A stretch of 64,000 nt of DNA from Inia geoffrensis (GCA_036417435.1 CM070903.1:58876001-58940000); one strand, 5' to 3'; shown: positions 47,466-58,460, numbered from the stretch's first letter. Numbers and translations: made by a program. The notes: generated by a model not told the origin, from the sequence alone.

Positions 47466-48279
47466 CCCCTCACTTTCAGACTGGTTTCTTTAGATCTGAA
47501 GTGAGTCTCTTGTAGGTAGCATATATACAAGTATTGATTTTCTATCCATTCAGCCAGTCTGTCTTTTGATTAGAACATTTAGATATACAATTAAAGTAAT
47601 TATCGATATGTGTGTACTTATTGACATTTTTTCATTGTTTTGGGGTTGCTTTTGTAGTCCTTTTTTTGTTCCTTTCATCTTCATTTGTTCCCTGTTCTTC
47701 TGTATCATCTAATCTACTGTTGATTCCTTATAGTGTATTTTTTATTTCAATTACTGTATTCTTCAGCTCTGTATGGGTCTGTTTTCTAACACTTTGTTCA
47801 GCTTTTCACTGTGTTTGTCCATTCTTCTCTCTAGGTCTTGAGCATCTTTATGATCATTACCTTGAACTCTTTATTGGGTAGATTGCACCTCCATTTCATT
47901 TAGTTCTTCTTATGGTTTTTTTTCTTGTTTCTTCATTTGGAACATGTTCCTCTGTTGCTTCATTTTGCCTAACTTGCTGTTTTTATTTCTATGTATATAG
48001 TAGGTTGGTTATGTTTCCTGATCTTGGATAAGTGGCCTTTTGTAGAAGATGTCCTATGTGTCCCAGCAGTGCACTTCTTTCTGGTCACCAGAGCTAGATG
48101 CTCTAGTGGTGCCTCTATATGGGCTGCGTGGGTCCTCTTGTTGTGGCAGGTTGACTACTGTGGGAGGTCTGGTAGGCATGGATGGCCCCTGGTCTGGTTT
48201 GTTGCTAGGCCTCGCCTTGTGTGGCGGCAGCCAGCGTTGGTTGGCAGGGCCGGGTCACGAGGAAGCTGACTGTGGATCC

Positions 48280-48880
48280 CTGGGAGGCCCCAGGGCTAGA
48301 ACTGGCTTACTGGTGGGTGGAATCAGGGTCCAGGAGATCCCAGGGCTAGTGCCAGCCTCCTGGAAGGCAGAGCCAGGTCCTGGGATCTGGATGCCAGGCC
48401 ACAGGTAGATGGGATCAGTTCCTGACACAGCTGGCAATGGTGTGTGGGGTGTCCTGAAGCTTGTGTTGGCCTGCTGATGGGTGGGCTGGGTCCTGCCATG
48501 GCAGGATGTGGGGCTGCGGTTTTGCTGTGGCTGGTGTCCACCTGCTGGTGGATGAGGCTGGTTCCAAGGCTTGAGCAGGCTCACTGGTGGGTCTGGGGCC
48601 CAGGGCATTCTGGGGCTGGTACCTGCCCACTGGTAGGCAGAGCTGGGTCCTGGGGTCCCAGGTCTATTGCCTGCATATTGGTGTGTGGGGCTGGGTCCTG
48701 GGCCTTCTGGTTGGCAGGGACATGTACAGGGATTACTGTGGGTTCAAGAGGTCTTAAGGCAGCCTGTCTGCTGGTAGGCTGTGTCCCCACCCATTTAGTT
48801 GCTTGGCCTGAGGCATCCCACAACTGGTGTCTACAGGCTGCTAGGCCAAGGCAGGGCTGGGTCCTGAGGCTAATAATCTG
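48280..48880 (-). repeat. GC-rich degenerate tandem array in L1 5'UTR
   Basis: A unit resembling ctgcccactggtgggtgggg followed by ctgggtcctggg recurs about every 45-50 bp, for example at 48307, 48357, 48582, 48628 and 48676, with longer gaps near 48471 and 48542. This is the 5'UTR of the antisense L1. It generates long spurious frames on both strands (such as 48444-48935 plus and 48255-48608 minus). Confidence 0.65.
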
Positions 48881-49499
48881 GAGGAAGGATTCCAAAATGG
48901 TGATTGCCAGCACCTGTGTCCACATGGTAGCATGAGCTCCCCAAAATGGCTACCACCAGTGTCTGTGTCCCCAGGGTGTGCCTCACATGCCTCTTTCTTT
49001 TCCAGGAGACTCTCTAAGATCAGCACATAAGTCTGATTCAGGCACCTTTCAAATTATTGTTTCTGCTCTGGGTCCTGGAATGTGTGAGATTTTGTGTGAA
49101 TCTTCACCTTTAAGAGTGAAGTCTCTATTTTCCACAGCCCTCTGTGTTTCCCAGAAATAAGCCCTGCTGACCTTCAAAACGAAGCGTTCTGGGGCTGATC
49201 TTCCTGGCATAGGACCCTGAGTTGGGGAGCCTGATGTGGTGCTCAAACCCCTTACTCTTTGGGGAGAACCTCTGCAATTATAATTATTTTTCCATTTGTG
49301 GATTGCCTACCTGGGGTTATCAGTCTTGACTATAACATAATTCCGTCCCTCCTACTCATCTTGTTGTGGTTCCTTCTTTATATGTAAACCTAAAGATGTG
49401 GAAGATATTTTCTGGTCGTTTTCATTGATAGTTGTTCTGTAAATAGTTGTAATTTTGGTGTGCCTGCGAGAAGAGGTGAACTCAGGGTCTTTCTACTCT

Positions 49500-49508
49500 G
49501 CCATCTTG
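49500..49508 (-). promoter_or_regulatory. YY1-like site at L1 start
   Basis: CAAGATGGC on the minus strand, within about 10 bp of the L1 5' end. This is the place and sequence where YY1 directs the transcription start in mammalian L1s. Function in this decayed copy is inference. Confidence 0.6.
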
Positions 49509-49549
49509 GGAATTCCCCCCCGCCCCCACGCTACAAACAGAGCCATTAT

Positions 49550-50604
49550 TAACAAAAATTAGATCAACTTAAAAATCAAATAAGTCATATTAGAAACGAG
49601 TAATACGTATTCAAAACTCATTGCATTCTCATTTTACTGGATTTTGCTGTTATATATGCTCTGGTGGTTATTTACATTTATTTTATCTGTTTGGTGGAAA
49701 TATACAATGGTGCACTACTGTACATCTCCTTCTAATTAGACATTCAGTGACATCAATGAGTCTGGACTATACTCATTAAATTGCAACCATATGTTGGCTA
49801 TGGCCACAAAAGTATGGCAAAAATCAGCAAATGCATTCTGTGAGAATCAGCTGACTGTGTAGAATTTACAATAAAAAATAATGCATGTTATTTTTATTTC
49901 TAAATTGTGGGAAATACATCTTTTATATCAGTAAAATTTATAATAAACATATGTACATATATACACGCATACATCCCCAACCCAACCCCACACACACCCC
50001 CACGATCTGATTGTAAACATTAACTAGTACATCACTGCGTAGAGGGCTTCATTTTCAGGTGTATTAGGGAAGAATTATATAATATTTGAACTGATTGAAT
50101 CCAGGGAGCCTGTGTTTATTACTCTTTGGGAGAAAATATGCTATCCCAAATCCTAGGTGTCCTCATTTTTAATTCTCAGATGATGGTCGCTAGACAATTT
50201 TATTAGCACTTTTCCCATATGAATGATTTTTCTCTCTCAACCTCTGCCGATATCTTTTAGGATTTTGAGGACCTCTATTAGGTCACAGCTCAAGGTATTA
50301 TCTTTTCCAGTGAGGATAAACTCAGCTTACTTGGTTCATTATTATTTACATTTTTATAGCACATTTTCTTTGTAATTGCCTAGTTGTAAATGTATTTAGT
50401 CATCCTTAGTTATTTATATGGTTATTACAGGTATTTTTGTAAAGTAAAGAGTCACTCTCTTCATTATAAATTTTATCGCTTCTAGGAATTTAGATACTTG
50501 AGTGTTGAATTAAATTTTTTGTTAGTCATATCTAAAAGATACTGTAGGTATCAAAGTGCTGGTATTATTATAGGAAAGGTGTAAAATAGAAAATAAGTTG
50601 GGTG
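49550..50604. other. Mostly unique; possible L3/CR1 relic
   Basis: No gene. The stretch 50230-50345 (ggacctctattaggtcacag, tatcttttccagtgaggata, aactcagctta) resembles the very old L3/CR1 LINE in reverse, at low confidence. Confidence 0.4.
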
Positions 50605-50720
50605 TCCCAAACCACTTTTTGGCTTTATGACTGTGAACAAATCACGCAACATCCTTAAGCCTCAGTGTCCTAATCTGCACAATGGGAATTTAATTTGGCA
50701 AACTTATTGACTATTAATAC
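50605..50720 (+). mobile_element. MIR SINE fragment
   Basis: Sense MIR core: gactgtgaacaaatcacgca, tccttaagcctcagtgtcct, aatctgcacaatgggaattt. Confidence 0.75.
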
Positions 50721-50934
50721 AATTAAGGCATGGTTCCTGCCCTCAGGGTGTTAACAATTAGTCCTAAAACTATTCCTAATTTCATGTGATGAACCCTAAC
50801 AATAGCTGTATCCTGAATACAGAGTTGTGTGAAAAATCAGAGGGAACATAAGTCATCATGTTTTGTGAACAAGGAAAGTATTGTACCATAGATATGCAAA
50901 ATACAATCGTTCATAGAGCCTTTGGGTACCTGGT

Positions 50935-50990
50935 GCTGGGTGCCTTATGGCACCTGATAAATGCCTACTGAAGGAATGAATTTAGTAGTA
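50935..50990 (+). mobile_element. Short L2-like 3' end
   Basis: ggcacctgataaatgcctac followed by tgaaggaatgaattt resembles the last 50 bp of L2. Too short for more certainty. Confidence 0.4.
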
Positions 50991-51035
50991 TGCCAACAGT
51001 AGTATGCCAGTTGAGTTAAAGACTACCATGTCTTT

Positions 51036-51073
51036 GTAAGTCAACTCTACTCCAATAAAAATTTTAAAAAAAT
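51036..51073 (+). mobile_element. Micro-insertion of L1 3' terminus (38 bp)
   Basis: gtaagtcaactctactccaa then taaaaattttaaaaaaat is the extreme 3' end of an artiodactyl-type L1. It is flanked by a perfect 16-bp duplication, AGACTACCATGTCTTT, at 51020-51035 and 51074-51089. Confidence 0.92.
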
Positions 51074-51089
51074 AGACTACCATGTCTTT

Positions 51090-51515
51090 AGGTAAAGTCT
51101 AGATATGTTGCTGTATGGTTATGTTTCAGCTTCTTAATGAACACATGGTCAACTTTGCTCTAAAATGAATATGCAGTTACAAAATTTAGTCTAATCATGG
51201 TATAAGATGTTCAAGTAAACAAAATATTTCTTTAATAGAACCAAATCATACTATTTTATTAATCTGTGACTTTTCTGGGTGTTTAATCTTAGCATCTATG
51301 GTTGCTGCATTTGGTCTTTTCTAAAGCCTTCAGAGTGATGGTAACTACCCAGCTACTTCATGTTACAGATGAGGCACCATGCAGGGAAGTGATCATAATT
51401 TGAGGCTAATAGAAGGAATTCTTTCATTGGTTATTAGAAAATGCTTATGTGTAATTGAGGTTTTTTTAAGAAAGAAAAGAAAGTGTTTCTCATCACTGCA
51501 GGTTATTATACCTGT
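51090..51515. other. Unique sequence, no gene seen
   Basis: AT-rich, no repeat or exon recognised. Confidence 0.5.
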
Positions 51516-51519
51516 TCAT

Positions 51520-51765
51520 TAAAAATTTTAGACAACACTGAACAGTAAAAATATAATCACTTGCTGGTCCACCACCCAAAGACCATCACTTTTAACTTCT
51601 TGGTTTCTATTCCTCCAGTCTTTATCTATGAGCATTTTTATGTGGCTGTAATAATCTGTGATGTATAATTTTATACCCTGCTTTTTGCATTTAATGTTAT
51701 AACAAAAGCATTTTCTAAGCTATTAAGCATCTTTTCAAATGTCCATTTAAATAACAGTGTGTATT
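51520..51765. mobile_element. Ancient L1M/HAL1 3'UTR-like fragment
   Basis: Order of blocks: aaatataatcacttgctggt, ccaccacccaaagaccatca, ttcctccagtctttatctat, ataccctgctttttgcattt. It matches the old L1M-type 3'UTR pattern; orientation is not settled. Confidence 0.55.
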
Positions 51766-52720
51766 TCATTGGGGGACTGTGTCATACTTGTGGCTGGTCT
51801 TTGAACTACAATACCAAAGCTTATTTGAAGGAATGAATGTTGATTCTGCTTTAATCACTTGGGAAGATTATGTTCTTATTCCAATGATATCGACATTCCT
51901 TAAATTATTTTTGAAATGACATTTTTGGAAACACCTTCAGAATAACCCAGAAAATTGGTGTCTTTATCAATATACAATTTTTAAACAAAAACATAGTTTT
52001 ACCTGCCTTGTTCCTTTTAATTAGCTAGGAGTGTGACTTTTGGCTATTTCTAATATCCAAATCCACCTTAAGGAGGAAGCATCTATTAACACTGAAGACC
52101 CTCAAAAGAAAGCTGAATTGGCTTTGATGGCAATTTCCAAAGAGAAGTTCGAAAATATTTTGTGAAATGACTGTATGTTAGGATAAAGTATACTTTCTTA
52201 CAGAGTGACTACTTGACGTGAAAAAAAAAAAAGAATACTAATTCACTTGAGCAAGTTTCACCATGTTTGCTAAAAATCAGGTATTTTATGTTACAGTCAT
52301 CACGCCATCTCTGAAGACCCTCAAGAGTTGATTGTTGATGAAGTCTTAGGAGTTTAAAGTCTCAAGCTGCTTTGCCCCTCAGATGTGCCCTTGAGTTTCA
52401 AGGTTCCATATTTGGACACTGTTGTTAGAACACCACTCTTAAAGATGTTTCTGCTCTGATGTTAGAAGTAGAGAATTCTCCAAGGTCTTGAGGCAGAAGA
52501 GAATCCATTCTTGGTCATGAAAAGAAAAGAAAAAAGAAAACAAAACAAAAACAAAAACCACTGCCTCAGGCCTTTCTTATCCAGGAAACTTGTCCTGTTT
52601 GGAGTGTCACTTCTTTATTAACGACTATTGAGTATGAAGTCCTGTGCTGAGCATCAAATTCCGCCTTGATGAGAGAGCCCTCTGAGGTCATCTTTAGTAG
52701 CTTGGATATCATTTGCTTGG
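51766..52720. other. Unique sequence, no gene seen
   Basis: No confident repeat except an A-rich run at 52518-52558. Confidence 0.5.
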
Positions 52721-52724
52721 ATTG

Positions 52725-52900
52725 GTGAAAAGAGCAGCGGCTTAGTAGCCAGGGGCCTGAAATGCTAATAAATTGTATCTCCCCTTCTAACTTAAACAAA
52801 TCTCTTTCTTTTTGCCTCATTTTCTCCTTTTGTAAAATGATGGGAATGGCTGTAGGGGACTTCTTATGAGAGGATCTCTAGATTACCATTAAGCTCTATG
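52725..52900 (+). mobile_element. MIR/MIR3-like SINE
   Basis: ttagtagccaggggcctgaa, ctcattttctccttttgtaa, aatgatgggaatggctg, then tctagattaccattaagctc follow the MIR3-type order. Confidence 0.6.
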
Positions 52901-53147
52901 CCTCCTTAGCTCTGCAGATGTGGTCAGGAGTACAGGTCAGGGGAGATCAGGATGATTTTAGCCATAGTGATGTTTGTTTTACCGAGGTACGAAGACTCAG
53001 GAGCGCTTTCAAAGGCAGAGAAACGAGGACCAGTGTAGTATCAAGGGGATAAAAACTCTTCCAAATGAATTGTCATATTCTTTTATTTTTTCCCTTTAAG
53101 AATTATTCTTTAACTGACCTCTTCTTCTTTTGAGCATTCTTTTACAG

Positions 53148-53267
53148 GGGCCCCTGGGATGTAGATTTATATACTATGTACTATTTTTCTGGATTGTCAT
53201 ACTCTTGACCTGGCTCCTTGAAGTATCCACTGGAATTTTAACTATCTTTGAAATGTTCTTCTACCCT
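53148..53267 (+). CDS. Possible membrane-spanning coding exon
   Basis: A pyrimidine-rich run (cttcttcttttgagcattct then tttacag) ends with AG at 53146-53147. The following 120 bp are open in phase 0 as 40 codons, ending CCT directly before GTGAGTAG, a good donor. The peptide begins GPLGCRFIYYVLFFWIVILL and is strongly hydrophobic, enough for one membrane helix, followed by EVSTGILTIFEMFFYP. The frame continues open for about 40 codons past the donor. I know no family match. AT-rich DNA readily gives hydrophobic frames, and splice-like sites occur by chance, so it may well not be an exon. No partner exon was found nearby. Confidence 0.22.
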
Positions 53268-54763
53268 GTGAGTAGAAAGTTTGAAATGCAGAGATTACCT
53301 GTACCTAGTTCTCTTTTTTCCATCAACTCAGTGAGGGGAGGCTTAGTCTGGGTTGGTGTGGGAGGTGGTAAGAAGGGCTTGTGATCTCTTGAGGGGATTG
53401 TCCAGGGCCTCTTACCTGCCAGCATGATGAGGGGATCAAATGCTCAGAGAGGGTGAAGCTAGAATGGATTGGGATGAGAGGGAAGTCTTAGTAGTTGTCC
53501 AGAATAAACAAAAGGAGGGAGAGTTAAGCACTTTTCAAGAAGGAAAGGAATTTTGACAACTCTGGTTCAATCCCCAGTTGTCTGAGGATGCAAGGATATG
53601 AGGAGCAGAATGAGACGTGGTTTGCAATGTGCCCCGTAGGGACCAAATTACATGGTGCTATAGTGTGTTGAGATGGGGCATAATAAAACAGGGAACCGGA
53701 TTCTAGAATATGGGGTCAGCAGGAATGCTGCAAAGAAGTCCCTCACATCTTACTTCTGAGTAGTGGACAGAATTCTCTCAGGTAGCAGAGACTCTTGGTT
53801 TCTCTTGGCTTTGAAAAGGAGAACAGATTTGCTTCTATACAGGGATTTCTCATACAAAGTCAAAACACCAGAGGGCCAGGTTGATGGCCCATTTCGGCCC
53901 TTGGAGCAGTGATAGACTTTCGTGGCATAACTCTATTAGCAGTGGGGTGGACAGCACTGCCCAGCAGCCTGTAACGTAGCAGGCAGGGGCATCACAGCCT
54001 GTCAAGTTTGGTGAAGCTGGCATTTGGGATCAGGATGGAAACCACATTTTTCAGCTTGGCTTTTGGGAAAGTGGTGATGGATGGGGTGGATGAAGGGACG
54101 TCGAGGGAGTAGAAGCAGCAGCCTCCTTTCACCCTCTTCTGTGGAACATCTCAGATGGGGCCTACTTCCCTTCCTGTCTGTCTGTGCCTCGGAGGTTCAG
54201 TTTCCGCGCGTGCAGGATGAAAGCCTCAGGGTTTTTGCATTAATAAGCCCCTTTAAAAATGTCAGACGAGAAGCGCTAAAGACCTTTCCACCAGCCACTT
54301 TTCAATCTTGTTATTTTAGTACTTGCCTCTACCCTAAGCTTCGTAGAAATGTAAAAGGTAATGAAGTGTTTCATCTGCTGTTCTCTGTCTTTTTATTCTA
54401 ATTTAAATCTATCACTGAGCGTGTGCTTTAAAAATGATGTTTACTGGAGTTGGAGTATTTATTCCATGCAGCCCAGAAATGCATATGTGGGCTTGTATCT
54501 TAGACATATTATGTATGGTATCATTGTACACAATCAGCACAGTAAGAGGAGAAATCTATTTTAAAATCTTTAGGCCTCAGTTTTAACCTGGAAATCTGTG
54601 GGTTTTCTGTAATGTACCCCATTGAGCCAAGGTTCACCTGCTATCCTATCTTCTCATGAGCTGGAGGGCAGGATAACGTTCCCAGCTTCCTGAGTCAGGT
54701 ACTCCTTTGCTTCGCCTTGAGGTGGTGACTCCTCCGTCCCTTGGCTTTATCCTTTTTAGGTAT
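53268..54763. other. Unique sequence, no gene seen
   Basis: Includes a 106-codon frame at 54081-54401 with no motif, and faint L2-like traces around 53440-53500 that I could not confirm. Confidence 0.45.
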
Positions 54764-54776
54764 AAAAGATGGGGGA

Positions 54777-54990
54777 GGGCTTCCCTGCTGGCACAGTGGT
54801 TGGGAGTCCGCCTGCCGATGCAGGGGACACGGGTTCGTGCCCCGGTCCGGGAAGATCCCACATGCCGCGGAGTGGCTGGGCCCATGGGCCATGGCCGCTG
54901 AGCCTGTGCGTCCGGAGCCTGTGCTCTGCAGCGGGAGAGGCCACAACAGTGAGAGGCCCGTGTATCGCAAAAACAAAACAAAACAAAACA
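54777..54990 (+). mobile_element. CHR-2 SINE with TSD
   Basis: Head gggcttccctgctggcacag, B-box GGTTCGTGCCC, end gcccgtgtatcgc, and a (CAAAA)n tail. AAAAGATGGGGGA is repeated at 54764-54776 and 54991-55003. Confidence 0.95.
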
Positions 54991-55109
54991 AAAAGATGGG
55001 GGAAAATGAATACTCATTTCTACATTATGTTGCAGAAGAGTTAAGTATCTTATTAGTATCAAAAAGATTTCTAAATGATCATTCTGATTTATTGAGCATA
55101 TTCTCCATG

Positions 55110-55790
55110 TCTAATGGTGTGAGGTGTGAGAGAGACCAAGTCCCTGCCCTCCAGCGACGCTCAATCTGATGAGACAGGCTAAAGGGTAAAGAACAATACA
55201 ATGTCATGTGATAAAGCCAGGCATGCAACAGAGAACCCTGTACAAACTGTGAACTACCAGAAGAGGGAGCAATGGACACCACCTAGACATTTCAGGAAAA
55301 GAGAGAGGAGATTGTAGCATCTGTTGATAGTTTGAAAAAGGAATCGAGGAAGGTTAGGACTCTCCAGACAAAGGAAGGAGCATATGTACAAGAACCATTA
55401 GAAAATGCTCAGTGTATCTCAGGACCAGTGAGAAACTGAGTGTGGCCAAAGCATAAAGTGCAAGACAGGGGCAACAGGAGTGAGGTATAAGCCTGGAAAC
55501 AAGGGTGATATTGAGAATGCCTTGAACTGCTGTGTAATGCATTTAGACTTATCCTTTAGCCATCTGAAAGCCACATAGAACCTAAATCTGGAAGTAATAT
55601 CAATATAAATGTTTTAAGGGAGTGCAGTCTGGTGTCAGTGTAGATGAAGGGTGAGGGGGGCCATGACGGTGATTATAGTCGTTTAGGTGAAAAAGGGTGA
55701 TGGCATGGATTCAAGTAAAGGGGGTGGAGACAGAGAAGAGGGGCTGCATCCAGGAAGTATTTCTGAAGTAGAATTAATAGTATTTAGTGA
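55110..55790 (-). mobile_element. L2 LINE fragment
   Basis: Reverse L2 over nearly 700 bp: agtccctgccctccagcgac, tgtggccaaagcataaagtg, and 55740-55790 with catccaggaagtatttctga and gtagaattaatagtatttag. Confidence 0.7.
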
Positions 55791-56059
55791 CATTTTAATG
55801 CACATGGTGAGAATAAGAGCTGGTTTTAGAAAGAAAAATTGTGGATATGAGTCAAATTTGTTTCTAATCCTCTGGAACGCACTTTCTGGGCTTTGGCCTC
55901 GCTCTGTGAGACATTCAATCAAAATCTTCTCCTAGACCCTTAATTCACACTAATGTGAACTTAGTGATTACTGATGACAGCTTGAAGTACTACTCCTGAA
56001 TGGTGGGATTTATGTTTTACTTGTAACTTCTAATAATTTGTATTTCTAACTTTATATTT

Positions 56060-56470
56060 TACTATGAACACAAAAATTTGTCCACAAAGATATTCATGAG
56101 AGTGGGTTTTATATAATGGAATCATTATAATAGTAATGATTTGTTGAATCAACACTGTATGTCCAAAGGTGATTATCTAGATCAGCCATCTAAAAATATG
56201 TAGAAATACATTTATTGACCTGGAAAGTTGTTCAAAATATACTAGGGTAAAAAAGAACAGTTTACAAGTAGGACAGACAGTATAACCCCATCTTCTACAA
56301 GTATGTATTTTTAAGCATGTTTCTAGGCAGAGACAGAACAAATATTCCCCCAAATGCTGACAGTAATTATATTTGTGTGAGAAGTAAAATCATTAGCAAT
56401 GATCTTGTTTTCTTTATCACGTGATCCTGTAGGTTCCAAATTTTCAATACTATGTGTAGTAAAATGTTAA
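56060..56470 (+). mobile_element. L1M 3'UTR fragment
   Basis: gtccacaaagatattcatga, tttatataatggaatcatta, tacatttattgacctggaaa, gtttacaagtaggacagaca, gtataaccccatcttctac follow the old L1M/HAL1 3' pattern in sense. Confidence 0.6.
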
Positions 56471-56582
56471 ATGGGAAGTTCCCAGGAAGCACCAAGATAT
56501 AATGGGTATGACATTCTAAAGTGGGATTCTGGACCAGGTTGCAAAATTTCAAGGTAATTTCAGAAGCACAGTTTTACAGCTT

Positions 56583-56747
56583 CTAAATAATGTCATCCAC
56601 AGTGAGGGTGTAAAGTGCCAGGTGCCGGCAGTCAGCGTTGTGGGGTTTCTGGAGGGACTCCTTTGAAAACTTGTACCGAGGGTCCCGTGCCCACCACGGA
56701 GGAGAGAGGGAGGCGTACTTCTCTTTCCTCTCTAGCCAAGAATGGTT
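56583..56747 (-). CDS. Possible terminal coding exon, unknown protein
   Basis: Minus-strand frame open for 54 codons from 56747 to a TAG at 56585-56583. A possible acceptor, TTCTTGGCTAG, ends at 56732. From there the reading includes EKYASLSPPWWARDPRYKF, then KPHNADCRHLALYTLTVDD. Codons favour G or C in the third position, CpGs are retained, and residues Trp, Tyr and His are frequent. Together these look more like coding than the surrounding AT-rich DNA. There is no in-frame ATG, so it would be a last exon or a pseudogene piece. The acceptor has a poor pyrimidine tract. I do not recognise the protein. Confidence 0.3.
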   Translation of the reverse strand, partial: NHSWLERKEKYASLSPPWWARDPRYKFSKESLQKPHNADCRHLALYTLTVDDII

Positions 56748-56749
56748 TC

Positions 56750-57609
56750 AAGAGGACCACTGGAAGGATTTGATGTGTGTCCCCTCTAGTTGAAGGACGA
56801 TGTTCTCGAGTCTGACTCCCATCTGAAAAATTGAAAGTGAGAGGTGGAAAGTCTAGATCTTGACAGATGAGCTCAAGATAAGAGGGCTGCTTTAGGATCA
56901 GCCCACACTCCCAGAGCCCGTAAGGACAAAGAGCGGATAATTACTAATATTTCCTGTGGTCCACAGTGGGCCACATGCAAAAGAGAGCCAGCGTGGGCTA
57001 CGTGAGGCCCTGCTCAGTAGTGGCCTGAAGGGACAGATAGAAATTCAACATATTTCTGGATTCCTAGGGATTGCAGGAGGAGTAAGGAATGTGATCAGGA
57101 ATAATGAATCACCCACTTTATGGGAATTACATGTTAGACATCCCCAACACTGGTGATGGATGGTCCTTGGAGAAGCCAAGAAAATTTCTGTTAGAGAATG
57201 TGTCTCCAGTCAGGTTCAGAAATAATGAAAGCATCTTATAACAGTACCAGTCCAAACAGAACATCTTCGTGTCCCTCCTTCCTTCCTTGAATTCAACCTT
57301 GGAGGGATCAGAAACCATAGCTAGTAAGAGGAGGAGGAGGGATGAACGCCATAGCACAGGAAGAGAGAAAAGAAGAACCATACCTCATTTCTCCAGCTTC
57401 CTGCTTGCAACTGGGGAGAAGATTTAACTTTAAGTCACATTTGGAATTTTGATATTGTGAGATTAGACGTTTTTAATACATCAAGATTAGGTCTGAAAAA
57501 AAAAGATTAGGTTTGGAGATTTGGGGGGCATGTAGAATTATTACCTAAGAATGACTGAAAAAATCATGGAACTATTTGAGTTTTCATCGATGGGCATGGA
57601 AAAGAGTAT
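56750..57609. other. Unique sequence, no gene seen
   Basis: No confident repeat, and the frames at 56956-57156 and 57127-57381 have no motif. Confidence 0.5.
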
Positions 57610-57620
57610 CCTCCCATCTT

Positions 57621-57838
57621 CTTTTTGTTTGTTTGTTTGTTTTTTGCGGTACGCGGGCCTCTCACTGTTGTGGCCTCTCCCGTTGCAGAGCACAGGCTCC
57701 GGACGCACAGGCTCAGCGGCCATGGCTCACGGGCCCAGCCGCTCCGTGGCATGTGGGATCTTCCCGGACTAGGGCACGAACCCGTGTCCCCTGCATCGGC
57801 AGGCGGACTCTCAACCACTGCGCCACCAGGGAAGCCCC
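57621..57838 (-). mobile_element. CHR-2 SINE with TSD
   Basis: Reverse CHR-2 with a (GTTT)n tail at the low end and head complement gccaccagggaagcc at the high end. CCTCCCATCTT is repeated at 57610-57620 and 57839-57849. Four overlapping frames here are SINE readings. Confidence 0.95.
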
Positions 57839-57849
57839 CCTCCCATCTT

Positions 57850-58460
57850 ATATATGAAAGCATTTTAAGGAGATAGTTGGAAAAAAAAGCTACTTTATAA
57901 CTTTATCAACTAAGTTGCTAACTTAGATGAGGGGCTTCTTTTTAAAGCTTTCCCACTGGTTGCCACTCTAATACCTTATTGTCAACTTTGTCGGGGCAAA
58001 AATCAACCATGGCCTACATCTTGAGTGACTTTCCCAGAAGCCACCAGTATTTTACAAACTTTCTTTCTGTGCTAACAATGATTAGAGGATCACTGACCCT
58101 GATTCCATATACAAAAAGGTGACTTCTCCTCTACCCACTTAAGGTGTCTCTCCAACCTTCCTTTAAAGAACAAGGGACAGACTTCCTCCGGAATTCTAAC
58201 TTGTACCTCTCCAAGAGCTGACAGAACAGACTACTCCTCTTTGATTCACTTTTAGGAAACACTGGTGAACAATGCAAATTAAGAGCTCATCTACAAAATG
58301 CACAAACAAATCTAATAGTCACCATCTGTTACAGTCACTTTTGGGAAACTTGAAAAAGAATTTTCTTAAGGCAAAGGCAGAGGAACACTTTAAATTATTT
58401 GAAAATTTGAATTATATATTTAAAATCACTCTGGGGAGCAAGATAGATGTAAAACATGAA
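57850..58460. other. Unique sequence, no gene seen
   Basis: No repeat or exon recognised. Confidence 0.5.

Larger units (their letters stand above)
44254..49534 (-). mobile_element. Antisense L1 reaching 5' end, with TSD
   Basis: Flanked by a 15-bp duplication, AAACAGAGCCATTAT, at 44239-44253 and 49535-49549. From low to high coordinates it holds the 3'UTR (from 44260), ORF2 C-terminus, an internal deletion around 45750, ORF2 RT N-terminus and endonuclease, an ORF1 N-terminal remnant (about 47560-47890), and a long GC-rich 5'UTR ending in the start motif at 49500-49510. A C-rich 18-bp stretch (49516-49534) between the L1 start and the TSD may be untemplated. With the two later insertions removed it is about 4.7 kb, so roughly 1.7 kb is missing inside. 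Confidence 0.9.

Noticed and set aside
48280..48880. CRISPR-like regularly spaced repeats
   Set aside because: Units are degenerate, lack conserved repeat/spacer alternation, and belong to an L1 5'UTR in a mammalian genome.
48049..48935. Long GC-rich frames (up to 163 codons) on both strands
   Set aside because: They lie in the degenerate tandem 5'UTR of an antisense L1. Frames are open on both strands because of composition, with no conserved protein pattern.
54081..54401. 106-codon plus-strand frame in unique DNA
   Set aside because: Composition looks non-coding after the first 50 codons and no exon signals bound it.
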